This document shows, one piece after another, positions 16,756 through 24,782 of a DNA stretch of 64,000 bases; the first letter of the stretch is position 1; each line of letters opens with the position of its first letter. The stretch comes from Nitrospirillum sp034653275. GTDB taxonomy: Bacteria; Pseudomonadota; Alphaproteobacteria; Azospirillales; Azospirillaceae. Position numbers and translations under genes: made by a program. The notes beneath the pieces are model-generated. The model worked only from the letters and a program-made list of their open reading frames with translations, searched no databases and was not told the DNA's origin. The DNA is taken from NCBI RefSeq assembly GCF_034653275.1, contig NZ_JAYEES010000004.1:1240001-1304000 (forward strand), written 5' to 3'.

Positions 16756-18075
16756 ATGACCCAGGACAGCATCCGAGACAACGCGCCCTTTGACATGATG
16801 AGCGGCTTCGGCAACAGCTTCGCGACCGAGGCTGTGCCCGGCGCCCTGCCCGTGGGCCGCAACTCGCCCCAGAAGGTGCCCTTCGGCCTGTACGCCGAGC
16901 AGCTGTCGGGCAGCGCCTTCACCGCCCCACGTACGGAAAACCGCCGGTCCTGGCTGTACCGCCTGCGCCCCACCGCCAGCCATGCGCCGTTTAAGGCCTA
17001 TGGGCGGGCCAGCCTGCTGCGCTCCGGCCCATTCGACGAGGTGCCGCCCACGCCCAACCGCCTGCGCTGGGATCCGCTGCCCCTGCCCGATGCGCCGACC
17101 GACTTCGTCGACGGGCTGGTGAGCTATGGCGGCAACGGCGACGTGGGCACCAACAACGGCATCGCCATCCACCTCTACGCCGCCAACCAGCCCATGACGG
17201 CAAGGGTGTTTTACAACGCGGACGGCGAGCTGCTGCTGGTGCCGCAGCTGGGCCGCCTGCGCCTGGAAACGGAGCTGGGTCGGCTGGAGGTGGCGCCGGG
17301 CGAGATCGCCGTGGTGCCGCGCGGCGTGCGCTTCCGCGTCCTGCTGCCGGACGGCACCGCCCGGGGCTATGTCTGCGAAAACTACGGCGCGCCGTTCAAG
17401 CTGCCCGACCTGGGCCCCATCGGCGCCAACGGCCTGGCCAACCCGCGCGACTTCCTGACTCCCGTCGCCTGGTTCGAGGATGTGGATGAGGCCACCGAGG
17501 TGGTGCAGAAGTTCCAGGGCCGCCTGTGGACCACCACCCTGGACCACAGCCCCCTGGACGTGGTGGCCTGGCACGGCAACCTGGCGCCCTACACCTACGA
17601 CCTGGCGCGGTTCAACACCATCAACACCGTGTCCTACGACCACCCCGACCCGTCCATCTTCACGGTGCTGACCGCGCCGTCGGAAATCGCCGGCACGGCC
17701 AATTGCGACTTCGTCATCTTCCCGCCGCGCTGGATGGTGGCGGAGGACACGTTCCGGCCGCCCTGGTTCCACCGCAATGTCATGAATGAATTCATGGGCC
17801 TGATCCACGGCCAGTACGACGCCAAGGCTGGCGGCTTCGCGCCCGGCGGCGCCTCGCTGCACAACTGCATGAGCGGCCACGGCCCCGACCGCACCAGTTA
17901 CGAGCGGGCGGTGGCGGCGGATCTGAAGCCGCACAAGATCGAGAACACCATGGCCTTCATGTTCGAAAGCCGCTGGGTCATCCGCCCCACCCGTTTCGCC
18001 ACCGAGACCCCGCTGATGCAGTTGGACTATGATGACTGCTGGGCGGACTTCACCAAGGCCCAGCCGCCGCGATGA
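16756..18075 (+). CDS. hmgA: Homogentisate 1,2-dioxygenase
   Basis: This cytoplasmic non-haem iron dioxygenase opens homogentisate to maleylacetoacetate in tyrosine and phenylalanine degradation. The 439-residue protein shows MMSGFGNSFATEA and NRRSWLYRLRPT at the N-terminus, and PPWFHRNVMNEFMG at about 335-348, which holds metal ligands of the family. ATG 16756 follows GGAGG; a GTG 15 bases upstream is less likely. It starts a tight operon with fahA (4-bp overlap), the SDR and phhB. No separate maleylacetoacetate isomerase gene follows, so that activity must be elsewhere or non-enzymatic. Confidence 0.96.
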   Translation: MTQDSIRDNAPFDMMSGFGNSFATEAVPGALPVGRNSPQKVPFGLYAEQLSGSAFTAPRTENRRSWLYRLRPTASHAPFKAYGRASLLRSGPFDEVPPTPNRLRWDPLPLPDAPTDFVDGLVSYGGNGDVGTNNGIAIHLYAANQPMTARVFYNADGELLLVPQLGRLRLETELGRLEVAPGEIAVVPRGVRFRVLLPDGTARGYVCENYGAPFKLPDLGPIGANGLANPRDFLTPVAWFEDVDEATEVVQKFQGRLWTTTLDHSPLDVVAWHGNLAPYTYDLARFNTINTVSYDHPDPSIFTVLTAPSEIAGTANCDFVIFPPRWMVAEDTFRPPWFHRNVMNEFMGLIHGQYDAKAGGFAPGGASLHNCMSGHGPDRTSYERAVAADLKPHKIENTMAFMFESRWVIRPTRFATETPLMQLDYDDCWADFTKAQPPR

Positions 18076-19406
18076 CCCCCACCATGACGAAAACCGCCAT
18101 GATCGACGAGACCCACAACCCGGCCCTGACCAGCTGGGTCAGCAGCGCCAACGGCCACGCCGAGTTCCCCATCCAGAACCTGCCCCTCGGCGTGTTCAGC
18201 ACCCGGAACGAACCGCCGCGCGGCGGTGTCGCCATCGGCGACTGGGTGCTGGATTTGGCCAAGGCCGGCCGGTCCGGCCTGTTGACGGGGGATGCGCTGG
18301 ACGCCGCCATCGCCGCCAGCGGCCCAACGCTGAACCCGCTGCTGGCCCTGGGGGCGGGCCCGCGCCGGGCCCTGCGCCGCCGGCTGTCGCAGCTGCTGAC
18401 CACCGGCAGCGATGACCAGGGCATCGTGGAAGGTCTGCTTTACCACGCGGCGGACTGCACCCTGCATCTGCCCACCGCCATCGGTGGCTACACGGATTTC
18501 TACGCCGGCATCCACCACGCCCTGAACGTCGGCCGGCAGTTCCGCCCGGACAACCCGCTGCTGCCCAACTACAAGCACGTGCCCATCGGCTATCACGGCC
18601 GCGCCTCGTCCGTGCGCGTCAGTGGGGCGGAGGTGCGCCGGCCCAACGGACAGCGCAAGGCTCCGGACGCGGAGGCGCCGACCTTCGGCCCCAGCCAGCG
18701 CCTGGACCTGGAGCTGGAGCTGGGCATCTGGATCGGCCCTGGCAACGAGCTGGGCACCCCCGTCCCCATCGGCGCGGCGGACAGCCATATCGCGGGCCTC
18801 TGCCTGCTGAACGACTGGTCGGCCCGCGATCTGCAGGCCTGGGAATACCAGCCGCTGGGCCCCTTCCTGGCCAAGAACTTCCTGACCACCGTGTCGCCCT
18901 GGATCGTGACGGCGGAGGCGCTGGCCCCCTTCCGCGCGCGCCAGCCGGCGCGCGGCCCCGACGACCCCAAGCCCCTGCCCTACCTGTGGGATGAGACGGA
19001 CCAGGAGCGGGGCGCCTATGGCATCGAGCTGTCCGTACTGATCCGCACGCCCCAGATGCGTGAGAGCAAGCAGGCCCCCCACCGCCTGGGCACCGGCCCC
19101 GCCACCAACCTCTATTGGACGGCGGCGCAGCTGGTGGCGCACCACACCTGCAATGGCTGCGACCTGAACCCTGGCGACCTGCTGGGCACCGGCACCATCT
19201 CCACCCCTGACGACAGCGGCGTGGGCAGCCTGCTGGAGCTGACGCGGGGCGGCAAGGCGCCCATCACCCTACCCAACGGCGAGACGCGCACCTTCCTGGC
19301 CGATGGCGATGAGTTGATCCTGGCTGGCCGGGCCGTGGCCGACGGCTATGTCTCCATCGGCTTCGGCGAGTGCCGGGGCCAGGTGACGCCCGCGTTGAAC
19401 ATCTGA
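18072..19406 (+). CDS. fahA: Fumarylacetoacetase
   Basis: The 444-residue enzyme hydrolyses fumarylacetoacetate to fumarate and acetoacetate, the last step of homogentisate breakdown. Family landmarks include the N-terminal domain with FPIQNLPLGVFST, YHGRASS at about 174-180 and NDWSARDLQAWEYQPLGPF from about 247, with GDLLGTGTISTPDD near the C-terminus. Length fits the eukaryote-like FahA class rather than the short FAH-family hydrolases. Its ATG overlaps the hmgA stop by four bases. A second ATG at 18084 is an alternative start. Confidence 0.95.
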   Translation: MTPTMTKTAMIDETHNPALTSWVSSANGHAEFPIQNLPLGVFSTRNEPPRGGVAIGDWVLDLAKAGRSGLLTGDALDAAIAASGPTLNPLLALGAGPRRALRRRLSQLLTTGSDDQGIVEGLLYHAADCTLHLPTAIGGYTDFYAGIHHALNVGRQFRPDNPLLPNYKHVPIGYHGRASSVRVSGAEVRRPNGQRKAPDAEAPTFGPSQRLDLELELGIWIGPGNELGTPVPIGAADSHIAGLCLLNDWSARDLQAWEYQPLGPFLAKNFLTTVSPWIVTAEALAPFRARQPARGPDDPKPLPYLWDETDQERGAYGIELSVLIRTPQMRESKQAPHRLGTGPATNLYWTAAQLVAHHTCNGCDLNPGDLLGTGTISTPDDSGVGSLLELTRGGKAPITLPNGETRTFLADGDELILAGRAVADGYVSIGFGECRGQVTPALNI

Positions 19407-19419
19407 GAAAGGGAACGCC

Positions 19420-20124
19420 ATGACCCAGCAGGCCATGACCCAGCAGAAGGTCATCATCACCGGCGGTGCCGGCGTCCTGGGCGCCGCCGTGGTCCAGGCC
19501 TTCCTGGCCGGGGGCCACCGCGTCGCCGTGGTCGACCATGCGCCCGCACCCGCCGCCGTGGCGGAAGGCGTGCTGCACCTGGGTGGCGTGGATCTGACGG
19601 ACGAGGCCGCCGCCCGTACCGCCTTCCAACAAGCCAAGGTCGCCATGGGCGGCGCCGACGCGCTGGTCAACGTCGCCGGCGGTTTCCGCTGGCAGACGGT
19701 GGCGGACGGCGATCCCTCCGCGTGGGAGAAGCTGTTCGCCATCAACGCCCGCACCTGCTTGAACATGTGCCGCGCCGCCATCGTGCCCGAGGGCGGCCTG
19801 TCGGATGGCGGCGCCATCGTCAACGTGGGTGCCGCGGCGGCGGAGAAGGCTGGCGCCGGCATGGGCGCCTACGCGGCATCCAAGGCCGCCGTGGCCCGCC
19901 TGACGGAGAGCCTGGCGGCGGAGCTGGGCGGGCGCATTCGCGTCAACGCCGTGCTGCCGCTGATCATGGACACGCCGCAGAACCGCGCGGACATGCCCGG
20001 CGTCGATCCCAAAAGCTGGACCGCCACGGCGGCCGTGGCCGACGCCATCGTCTTCCTGGCCAGCCGGGCCGCCCGCGCCATCAACGGCGCCCTTGTCCCC
20101 GTCACCGCCCCCACCGCCGACTGA
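19420..20124 (+). CDS. SDR oxidoreductase resembling quinonoid dihydropteridine reductase
   Basis: This 234-residue classical SDR has TGGAGVLG for NAD(P) binding and YAASK in the active site. The usual catalytic Ser 13 residues before Tyr is Ala (GAAAAEKAGAGMGAY). The segment AVLPLIMDTPQNRADMPGVD and the VAGG stretch look like animal dihydropteridine reductase (QDPR), which also lacks that Ser. QDPR regenerates tetrahydrobiopterin for phenylalanine hydroxylase. The gene lies 13 bp after fahA and directly before a pterin carbinolamine dehydratase gene, which supports a pterin role. A general SDR function remains possible. An AAAGGGAA ribosome-binding site precedes the ATG. Confidence 0.75.
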   Translation: MTQQAMTQQKVIITGGAGVLGAAVVQAFLAGGHRVAVVDHAPAPAAVAEGVLHLGGVDLTDEAAARTAFQQAKVAMGGADALVNVAGGFRWQTVADGDPSAWEKLFAINARTCLNMCRAAIVPEGGLSDGGAIVNVGAAAAEKAGAGMGAYAASKAAVARLTESLAAELGGRIRVNAVLPLIMDTPQNRADMPGVDPKSWTATAAVADAIVFLASRAARAINGALVPVTAPTAD

Positions 20125-20135
20125 AGAGGTCCAAC

Positions 20136-20419
20136 ATGGTCAAGCGCCTGAACGCCGCCGACCTTCCCCCCTGCCCGGCTGGACCGTGACGCCGGAGGGC
20201 GACGCCATCACCCGCCGCTGCGTCTTCACCGATTTCCGCGCCGCCTTCGGCTTCATGACCCAGGTGGCCCTGCTGGCGGAAAAGGCGGACCACCATCCGG
20301 AATGGTTCAACGTCTACAACCGCGTGGACATCCGGCTGACCACCCATGACGCCGGCGGCCTGTCGCAACGCGACGTGGACATGGCCCAGGCCATCGACCG
20401 TTTGTTGCCCGTGCTCTGA
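20136..20419 (+). pseudogene. phhB: Pterin-4a-carbinolamine dehydratase, frameshifted near the N-terminus
   Basis: The family core is complete: LPGWTVTPEGDAITRRC, FGFMTQVALLAEKADHHPEW, FNVYNRVDIRLTTHDAGGL, with the catalytic HH pair. It recycles pterin after phenylalanine hydroxylation. The natural start ATG 20136 (after AGAGG) reads MVKRLNAADLPP and then hits a stop at 20187 in the wrong frame. The CCCCCC run at 20163-20170 is one base too short: a seventh C would give MVKRLNAADLPPLPGWTVT. The in-frame alternative begins only at a TTG inside the SDR gene. This is either a real slippage mutation or a sequencing error. It ends the hmgA operon. Confidence 0.8.
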
Positions 20420-20464
20420 CCCGACGGACACAATCGGCATCACCGCGCTTGCACACGGGGGGCA

Positions 20465-21109
20465 ATGGCGATTAGAGGTGATCGCCTCCGCCAACCCCGA
20501 ATCCCCCGTGTGCCGCCGGTGAAAGTCCTTATCGCCGACACCGTCCATCCCAACGACCCCGGCCGCATCGTCGAGGCGGACCTGATGGCTGCCGGGGCCA
20601 CGGCCATCGTGCGCCTGGGTGCCGGTGAGTTGCTGGCCGACGCCGTCCTGCGTGAGGCGCCGGATCTGGTGATCGTGGACATGGCCCGCCCCGACCGCGA
20701 CGGGCTGGAGGACATCCGCGCCATTTCGCGCCACGACCCGCGCCCTATCGTCATGTTCGTGGACCAGGACGACCCCGCCTTCATGGAGGCGGCGATCGAG
20801 GCCGGCGTCAGTTCCTACAACGTGGTCGGCGCCTCGTTGCCCGTCCTGAAGCCGGTGGTGCAGGCGGCCGTGGCCATGTTCCGCCGCTACCGCCAGGTGG
20901 AAGCCAGCCTGCACAAGGCCGAGACCAGCTTGCGCGAGCGCGAGGTGGTGGACCAGGCCAAGGCCCTGCTGATGCGCCAGCGGGGCATGGCGGAACCGGA
21001 CGCCTATCGCTGGCTGCGCCGGCGGGCCATGGAGCAGAGCCGGAAGCTGGCCGCCGTGGCCGCCGACATCGTGGCCGCCGCTGAACAGAAAAAAGGAGGC
21101 GGGTCATGA
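20465..21109 (+). CDS. nasT: ANTAR-domain response regulator (NasT-like antiterminator)
   Basis: Up to 214 residues: a receiver-like domain (KVLIADTVHP, LVIVDMARPDRDGLEDI, IVMFVDQDD) and a C-terminal ANTAR RNA-binding domain (REREVVDQAKALLMRQRGMAEPDAYRWLRRRAM, about 157-189). NasT proteins bind paired hairpins in leader RNA and prevent termination of nitrate-assimilation operons. GTG 20510 or 20519 are shorter starts close to the receiver strand. The stop overlaps nasS by four bases, and the likely target is the long narK leader about 4 kb downstream. The NasS/NasT pairing makes the call firm. Confidence 0.9.
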   Translation: MAIRGDRLRQPRIPRVPPVKVLIADTVHPNDPGRIVEADLMAAGATAIVRLGAGELLADAVLREAPDLVIVDMARPDRDGLEDIRAISRHDPRPIVMFVDQDDPAFMEAAIEAGVSSYNVVGASLPVLKPVVQAAVAMFRRYRQVEASLHKAETSLREREVVDQAKALLMRQRGMAEPDAYRWLRRRAMEQSRKLAAVAADIVAAAEQKKGGGS

Positions 21110-22149
21110 GCCTGCAGCGCCCCGTCCGCATCGGCCTGCTGCGCCTGACCGACAGCGCCCCGGTCATCCACGCCCAGACCGCCGGCCTGTTCGCGGCCGA
21201 GGGCCTGGACGTTACCCTGTCGGTGGAGCCCAGCTGGGCCAACCTGGCGGACAAGCTGTCCTACGGCCTGCTGGACGCCGCCGTGATGCTGCCACCGCTG
21301 GTGCTGGCCATGGCGCTGGGCTTGCGTCCGGCCGCGGCCAGCATCATCGTCCCCATGAGCCTCAGCCAGCATGGCGACGCCGTGACCCTGTCCAATGAGC
21401 TGGCAGCACCCATTCTGGCGGGCGGGCGCCCCGACGCCGCCGAGGCCGGGCGCCGCCTGGCGAGGCTGCTGCGCGCCCGAGCCCAAACCAACGGGCCGCG
21501 CGTCACCCTGGCGGTGGTGCATGCCTGGTCGGCCCACGCCTTGCTGTTCAAAAGCTGGCTGCACGCCGCCGGCATCGATCCCCAGGCCGACGTGGACTGG
21601 GCCATCGTGCCACCGGCCGACAGCGTGGCCGCCATCGAGAGCGGCCGCATCGACGGCTTCTGCGCCGGCGCTCCCTGGGGGGCGGTGGCGGCAACCGCCG
21701 GCGTGGGCCGCACCGTGGCCCTGTCGTCCGACATCATGCCCAGCCATCCAGAGAAGTGCCTGGCGGTGCGCGAGGCCTGGGCCGACGAACACCCCGATGC
21801 CCTGCAAAGCCTGTTGCGCGCCCTGCTGCGCGCCGCCGCCGACTGCGCCGATCCGGCCAACACCCCCGCCATCACCGCCACCCTGGCCCAGCCGGCCTTC
21901 CTGAACCTGGACCCCGGGGTCATCGCCGCGTCCCTGCCCGGCGGCGCCCGCGACGGCGCTGGCCGGGACACCGACGTCTGCGTCTTCGGCGCGGCCACCC
22001 GCCCCACCCTGGACCAGGCCCGCTGGTTCCTGGACCAGATGGCCCGCTGGCGCGACCTGCCGGTCAGCGCCGCCGAGGCGGAAGCGCTGGCCGCCCGGAT
22101 TTACCGGCCGGATTTGTATGACGCGGCGGCGGGTGTCATTCGGCCATGA
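21106..22149 (+). CDS. nasS: NasS-like nitrate/nitrite sensor
   Basis: This 347-residue protein has the NrtA/CmpA-type periplasmic-binding fold (RIGLLRLTDSAPVIHAQTAGLF, LDAAVMLPPLVLAMALGL, VAAIESGRIDGFCAGAPWG) but has no signal peptide, as expected for cytoplasmic NasS. In the established model NasS holds NasT inactive until it binds nitrate or nitrite. The start codon overlaps nasT (ATGA), giving coupled synthesis of sensor and antiterminator. A ccdAB pair and a divergent kinase gene separate it from narK. Confidence 0.9.
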   Translation: MSLQRPVRIGLLRLTDSAPVIHAQTAGLFAAEGLDVTLSVEPSWANLADKLSYGLLDAAVMLPPLVLAMALGLRPAAASIIVPMSLSQHGDAVTLSNELAAPILAGGRPDAAEAGRRLARLLRARAQTNGPRVTLAVVHAWSAHALLFKSWLHAAGIDPQADVDWAIVPPADSVAAIESGRIDGFCAGAPWGAVAATAGVGRTVALSSDIMPSHPEKCLAVREAWADEHPDALQSLLRALLRAAADCADPANTPAITATLAQPAFLNLDPGVIAASLPGGARDGAGRDTDVCVFGAATRPTLDQARWFLDQMARWRDLPVSAAEAEALAARIYRPDLYDAAAGVIRP

Positions 22150-22290
22150 CCGAAGTCATCGCGTACGCGCCCCACCTTTCCTGAGGAACCCCCTCTATTG
22201 GCCGTTTCTCCAGCTGACCTCCGCGCTGACGGCCATTATAGGGATTGGCCTCCTTGGTATCCTGGCCTGGATAAATACCTTCTCCGCTCA

Positions 22291-22353
22291 TTGATTGAGC
22301 CTGAAAAGGCGCACATATTGAGTTCATGAAAACGCGCATGTTCTGTGCGCATG
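22291..22353 (+). promoter_or_regulatory. ccdAB promoter and GCGCATG direct repeat
   Basis: TTGATT (22291-22296) and CATATT (22314-22319) are separated by 17 bases and form a plausible promoter. Downstream, GCGCATG occurs twice (22334-22340, 22347-22353) with centres 13 bp apart, overlapping the expected start region. Antitoxins usually repress their own operon, so this repeat is a candidate CcdA site. Confidence 0.45.
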
Positions 22354-22368
22354 TTTATGGAGGCTCCC

Positions 22369-22629
22369 ATGCGACCTCAAATGGTTCCCCCCGCAAGCAC
22401 CGAATCCGGTCCCAGAAAAGGGACAAATGTCTCGCTCCCTGAAGCCCTCGTTGCCGAAGCGAAGGTTTTGGGCATCAATATTTCTCGTGCTTGCGAGCGG
22501 GGCCTGGCAACGGAGATAGCTGAGAAGAAGGCCGCTCAATGGCTCGAAAGAAACCAAGGGGCCATTGACGATTGGAACGCCTACGTTGAGAAGAACGGCG
22601 TGCCGCTGTCCGAATTTCGTCAATTCTAA
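22369..22629 (+). CDS. ccdA: CcdA-type antitoxin
   Basis: The 86-residue protein has the CcdA pattern: an N-terminal DNA-binding ribbon-helix-helix (TNVSLPEALVAEAKVLGIN), the ISRACERGL turn, and the C-terminal toxin-binding tail RNQGAIDDWNAYVEKNGVPL ending in FRQF. CcdA represses its operon and neutralises CcdB. ATG 22369 was chosen because GGAGG lies five bases upstream; three earlier in-frame starts exist. Its stop overlaps the toxin start by one base. Chromosomal ccdAB may be a plasmid-derived remnant or a stabilising module. Confidence 0.88.
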   Translation: MRPQMVPPASTESGPRKGTNVSLPEALVAEAKVLGINISRACERGLATEIAEKKAAQWLERNQGAIDDWNAYVEKNGVPLSEFRQF

Positions 22630-22931
22630 TGGCGCAGTTGGACCTATATTGTCTTCCACGGCGACCCGGCTTCATTCTGGAGGTACAGGCTAATCTGTTG
22701 ATTGGCCTATCCACCGCTGCCGTTGTGCCATTGCTGCCACAGCAGGCCGATTTACGGATCCTGGAGCGGCTGAATCCCGTTTTTAATATCGATGGCATTG
22801 TGCATGTGATGCTGACCCAGTCCATCGCGACTGTGCCGCGCAAAGAATTAGGGCCACCGGTCAGCAGCCTAAACTCCCAACACTATTTCGATGTCATCAA
22901 CGCCCTGGACATGCTGATTTCCGGCTCATAG
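22629..22931 (+). CDS. ccdB: CcdB-type toxin
   Basis: This 100-residue protein matches CcdB in length and pattern: LDLYCLPRRPGFILEVQANLL, STAAVVPLLP, LNPVFNIDGIVHVMLTQSIATVPRKELG and the C-terminal DVINALDMLISG helix that contacts gyrase in the F-plasmid protein. CcdB poisons DNA gyrase subunit A. The start overlaps the ccdA stop (TAATG). It is slightly less GC-rich than its neighbours, consistent with horizontal arrival between nasS and the kinase gene. Only nine bases separate its stop from the convergent kinase gene. Confidence 0.88.
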   Translation: MAQLDLYCLPRRPGFILEVQANLLIGLSTAAVVPLLPQQADLRILERLNPVFNIDGIVHVMLTQSIATVPRKELGPPVSSLNSQHYFDVINALDMLISGS

Positions 22932-22940
22932 CCAAGTCTT

Positions 22941-24638
22941 CTAATCCCGCACCAGCGACAGGATCAGCAGCACCAGCAGCACCAGGGCCGTCAGCTTCCA
23001 GAACCGCACCGGGTCGCGATCATAGAGCGACCGGCGGCGGGCGGGCCTCGGCGCGGGCTGGGCAGCACCCGCCTCCAGTTCCAGGGCGAATTCCAGCACA
23101 TCGCCGTGACGGTCGGCCGGGTTGGCGGCGACGGCCTTCATGACCGACAGGTCCAGCCAGGTGGGCAGGTCGGGGCGGCGCTGTTGCAAGGGCACGGGCG
23201 CGCCGAAGCGCGGGCGCTGGAAGGGTTCGACCTCGCCGTAGGGGTAGGCGCCGGTGAACAGGTGATAGACGGTGACGCCCAGGGCGTAGAGGTCGGTGCG
23301 CTCGTCCCCAGGCTCGCCCGCCAGCAGTTCCGGCGCCATGTAGCTGGGCGTGCCGGGGATTTGCTCGGCCGGAAAGTCCTCCATCCCGGGCAGGCGTACC
23401 ACGCCCAGGTCGATGAGGCGCAAGGCCCCGGCACCGTCGATGATGACGTTGTCCGGCTTGATGTCGCGGTGGATGATGCCGGCGCGGTGCAGGGCCGCCA
23501 CCGCCTTGGCCAGCTTCACCGCCAGGGGCACGCCCTCCGCCACGCCCACGCGCGGCGGGGCGGCCACACGCTGAGCCAGGGTCTGGCCGGGGTAATAGGG
23601 CATGGCGTTGTAAAGCCGCGTCTGCCGGCCGGGCGGCACCTCCACCACCTCCCCCAGCCAGGGGCTGCGCACCCGGGCCGCCACCCAGCCCTCGCGCACG
23701 AAGGCCAGGCGGTAGACGGCGTCCTCCGCCACGCTGGGCTTGGGGAACTTCAGCACCAGCCGCACCTCCTTCCCCGCCGGCTCGGTCAGGAACAGGGCGC
23801 TGTAACGGCCGTCGGAGAGCTGCCGGCCCACGCGGTAGCCGTCGACCACATCCCCCGGCTTGGGCACGGGCAGGATGGGCAGCTCCGCCGTCAGGTCGGC
23901 CAATTCCGCCTGGTCGGCCGGCGGCAGGGCCACCACGTCGATAACCAGGGCGGTGGCGTTGTCGTGGCTGCCGGCGGACAGGGCCGTGGCCACCAGCTCC
24001 TGGCTGGCCGCCTCCGGCGTCGGTTCACCGGCGGTGAGGCGGGCCAGGTCGCGGGATGACAGAACCCCATGCACGCCGTCGGTCAGCAGCACCAGACGGT
24101 CGCCTTCGCGCAAGGGCTCGGCCGTGTAGTCGGCCCGCAGCGCATCCTCCAGCCCGATGGCGCGGCGCAGGATGTGGCGCTGGTCCGGGCCGCTGTGCAC
24201 ATGGTCCTCGGTCAGTTGGGCCAGCCGGCCGTCGCGCAGGCGGTACAGGCGCGTATCGCCCACGTGCAGGATATGGGCGCGCCGGTCGCGCAGGATCACG
24301 GCCGTCAGGGTGGTGGCCATGCCGGTACGTTCCGGGTCCACCCGGCCCTGGGCATGGAGCCAGCGGTTGATGGCCTCCGCCGCGTGCGCGGCCGCCCGCC
24401 GGACACCCAAGGTCTGGCGTTCACCCAGGTAGAAATCGATGAAGCCGCGCACCGCCAGTTCCGCCGCCACGCGGCCGCCGGGCGCCCCCGATACACCATC
24501 GGCGATGGCCGCCACGGCCCCCTGGCGGGCCCGCTGGGTGGCGGTGCCCAGGCACACGCCCACGTAGTCCTCATTGCGTGAACGGCGGCCGGTCTCGCTG
24601 CACCAGCCGACGCGCAGTTCGATCTGCCGTGCCCCCAT
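22941..24638 (-). CDS. Bifunctional PP2C phosphatase / Ser-Thr protein kinase with C-terminal membrane anchor
   Basis: This 565-residue fusion has an N-terminal PP2C domain (RSRNEDYVG near residue 20, AAIADGVSG, LLTDGVHGVLS, GSHDNATALVID) and a kinase domain from about 270 with LVLKFPKPS (Lys), HRDIKPDN (about 385), and DLG instead of DFG (LIDLGVVRLPG), GTPSYMAPELLAG and TDLYALGVTVYHL. A single transmembrane helix ends the protein (LTALVLLVLLILSLV). Such fusions are repeatedly seen beside nitrate-assimilation genes; their substrate is not established. ATG 24638 follows GAGG; TTG 24704 and GTG 24650 are longer options. It is divergent from narK. Confidence 0.88.
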   Translation of the reverse strand: MGARQIELRVGWCSETGRRSRNEDYVGVCLGTATQRARQGAVAAIADGVSGAPGGRVAAELAVRGFIDFYLGERQTLGVRRAAAHAAEAINRWLHAQGRVDPERTGMATTLTAVILRDRRAHILHVGDTRLYRLRDGRLAQLTEDHVHSGPDQRHILRRAIGLEDALRADYTAEPLREGDRLVLLTDGVHGVLSSRDLARLTAGEPTPEAASQELVATALSAGSHDNATALVIDVVALPPADQAELADLTAELPILPVPKPGDVVDGYRVGRQLSDGRYSALFLTEPAGKEVRLVLKFPKPSVAEDAVYRLAFVREGWVAARVRSPWLGEVVEVPPGRQTRLYNAMPYYPGQTLAQRVAAPPRVGVAEGVPLAVKLAKAVAALHRAGIIHRDIKPDNVIIDGAGALRLIDLGVVRLPGMEDFPAEQIPGTPSYMAPELLAGEPGDERTDLYALGVTVYHLFTGAYPYGEVEPFQRPRFGAPVPLQQRRPDLPTWLDLSVMKAVAANPADRHGDVLEFALELEAGAAQPAPRPARRRSLYDRDPVRFWKLTALVLLVLLILSLVRD

Positions 24639-24675
24639 CCCCCGCCTCACCCCAATTTTGCCTATAATTTGATCA

Positions 24676-24705
24676 TTTGCGCAATCAACCCAGCGATTGC
24701 GCAAA
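24676..24705 (+). promoter_or_regulatory. Paired TTGCGCAA inverted repeat, candidate enhancer (NtrC-type) site
   Basis: TTTGCGCAATC (24676-24686) and GATTGCGCAAA (24695-24705) form a perfect 11-bp inverted repeat with 8-bp spacer. Each arm itself contains the palindrome TTGCGCAA, with centres 20 bp apart (two helical turns). It ends 62 bp before the sigma-54 element, a typical activator distance. It does not match the GCAC-N7-GTGC NtrC consensus exactly. Confidence 0.5.
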
Positions 24706-24767
24706 AACTAGGCATATGTGCCGCCGGTTGTCCGTCCAAAACCCCAGGTTTTCCGCGATTGCGAAAT

Positions 24768-24782
24768 TGGCACGGCGGTTGC
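24768..24782 (+). promoter_or_regulatory. Sigma-54 promoter of the narK-nirBD-nasA operon
   Basis: TGGCACGGCGGTTGC fits the sigma-54 consensus TGGCAC-N5-TTGC exactly; GG (-24) and GC (-12) are ten bases apart. It faces narK. The predicted start near 24794 leaves a leader of about 275 nt. Sigma-54 control means nitrogen-limitation activation through an enhancer-binding protein. Confidence 0.75.
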
